DNA of 64,000 nucleotides from Stanieria sp. NIES-3757 (GTDB lineage Bacteria; Cyanobacteriota; Cyanobacteriia; Cyanobacteriales; Xenococcaceae). A program made the position numbers and the translations under genes. Below the pieces are notes generated by a model, which searched no databases, was not told the origin of the DNA, and saw only the letters and a list, made by a program, of their open reading frames with translations. Below are positions 63,720-64,000 of the stretch, piece after piece. The stretch covers positions 4,827,640-4,891,639 of the forward strand of contig AP017375.1 in assembly GCA_002355455.1 (NCBI GenBank), in the 5' to 3' direction. The number at the start of each line of letters is the position of its first letter. Within the stretch, counting starts at the first letter, position 1.

Positions 63720-64000
63720 TTACTGACCAAACATATCATTAATATTGCTGCTTGTATTCCCACCACGACGGGAATTGATTCTCAAAGACGTACCATCTTT
63801 AGAAAGATCGTAAGTTAGCGGTTGACTAGCAGAAATTTTGGCTTTTCCTTCGGCAGCCAGAGTTGAAGCTGGGTATTGGGTAATTAATTGTTTTAGTTGC
63901 TCAATTCTTTTAGGAATAGCAGGATGAGTTGAATCAAACTCTGCACCTGGAGTTCTGCCTAAAACCTCCATGACTCGAAGACACCCCTCTGGTTCAAATC
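63720..64000 (-). CDS. M48-family metallopeptidase, C-terminal part (cut by window edge)
   Basis: The open minus-strand frame runs from the right edge to a stop at 63720, about 93 residues visible. Just inside the edge it reads E-P-E-G-C-L-R-V-M-E-V-L. A family-typical E-F-D-S-T-H-P-A-I-P-K-R-I-E-Q-L-K follows, which in M48 proteases comes after the HExxH and third ligand. The tail is polar and ends in D-M-F-G-Q. The zinc site itself lies outside the window. M48 enzymes are membrane-associated or periplasmic zinc proteases (HtpX/BepA types). The internal Met at 63971 is not the real start. Confidence 0.8.
   Translation of the reverse strand, partial: FEPEGCLRVMEVLGRTPGAEFDSTHPAIPKRIEQLKQLITQYPASTLAAEGKAKISASQPLTYDLSKDGTSLRINSRRGGNTSSNINDMFGQ

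Overview
The window looks like a chromosomal segment from a low-GC (by eye under 40%) cyanobacterium. Diagnostic genes are two photosystem II psbA (D1) genes, psb34, a CyanoP-type lipoprotein, light-independent protochlorophyllide reductase chlB, a Ycf66-family gene and F0 synthase cofG. The HIP1 octamer GCGATCGC is frequent. Gene content and codon style would fit a unicellular or baeocystous lineage such as the Pleurocapsales/Chroococcales, but the genus is a guess.

Layout. 0-6 kb: a truncated GNAT gene, a GT-C type membrane glycosyltransferase-like protein, an EVE-domain protein, a VWA protein with a duplicated C-terminal module, a membrane-anchored NTF2-like protein and two small cyanobacterial proteins. 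6-14.7 kb: a transposase remnant, a HEAT-repeat protein, proB, an AAA-less FtsH-like protease, chlB, psbA copy 1, then a long gene-poor gap with a second transposase remnant and a probable 50-residue membrane peptide gene. 15-31 kb: a YihY protein, two giant tandem multi-PAS hybrid histidine kinases (one with an N-terminal ribbon-helix-helix domain), a glycosyltransferase, an iron-type alcohol dehydrogenase and a six-module response regulator. 31-44 kb: DUF937, surE, ycf66, comB, a beta-helix/SPOR protein, a small defence-like patch (GmrSD-like DUF262/HNH protein, AbrB-Doc toxin-antitoxin pair) and an MscS channel. 44-50 kb: DJ-1/PfpI, a second YihY, a BlaI-M56 pair, tRNA-Lys, an aldose-1-epimerase-like protein and cofG. 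50-54.5 kb: psbA copy 2, psb34 and cyanoP (a photosystem II cluster), then maf, a SWIM zinc-finger protein and a rhomboid protease. 54.5-64 kb: four regularly spaced 39-bp repeats in front of msrA, a TVP38 protein, a lone REC protein, a PhoD-like phosphatase, DUF3616, SemiSWEET, an AllA-like protein, ribF and a partial M48 protease.

How things fit together. Most genes are chromosomal housekeeping or photosynthesis genes in short or single-gene units. The two psbA copies face each other about 36 kb apart. They appear identical from codon 12 through their terminators, which points to gene conversion and gives the window a large inverted repeat. The likeliest places for new biology are the regularly spaced repeat array upstream of msrA, the DNA-binding-domain/sensor-kinase fusion and the multi-output response regulator. 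No complete mobile element, cas gene or rRNA operon was seen.
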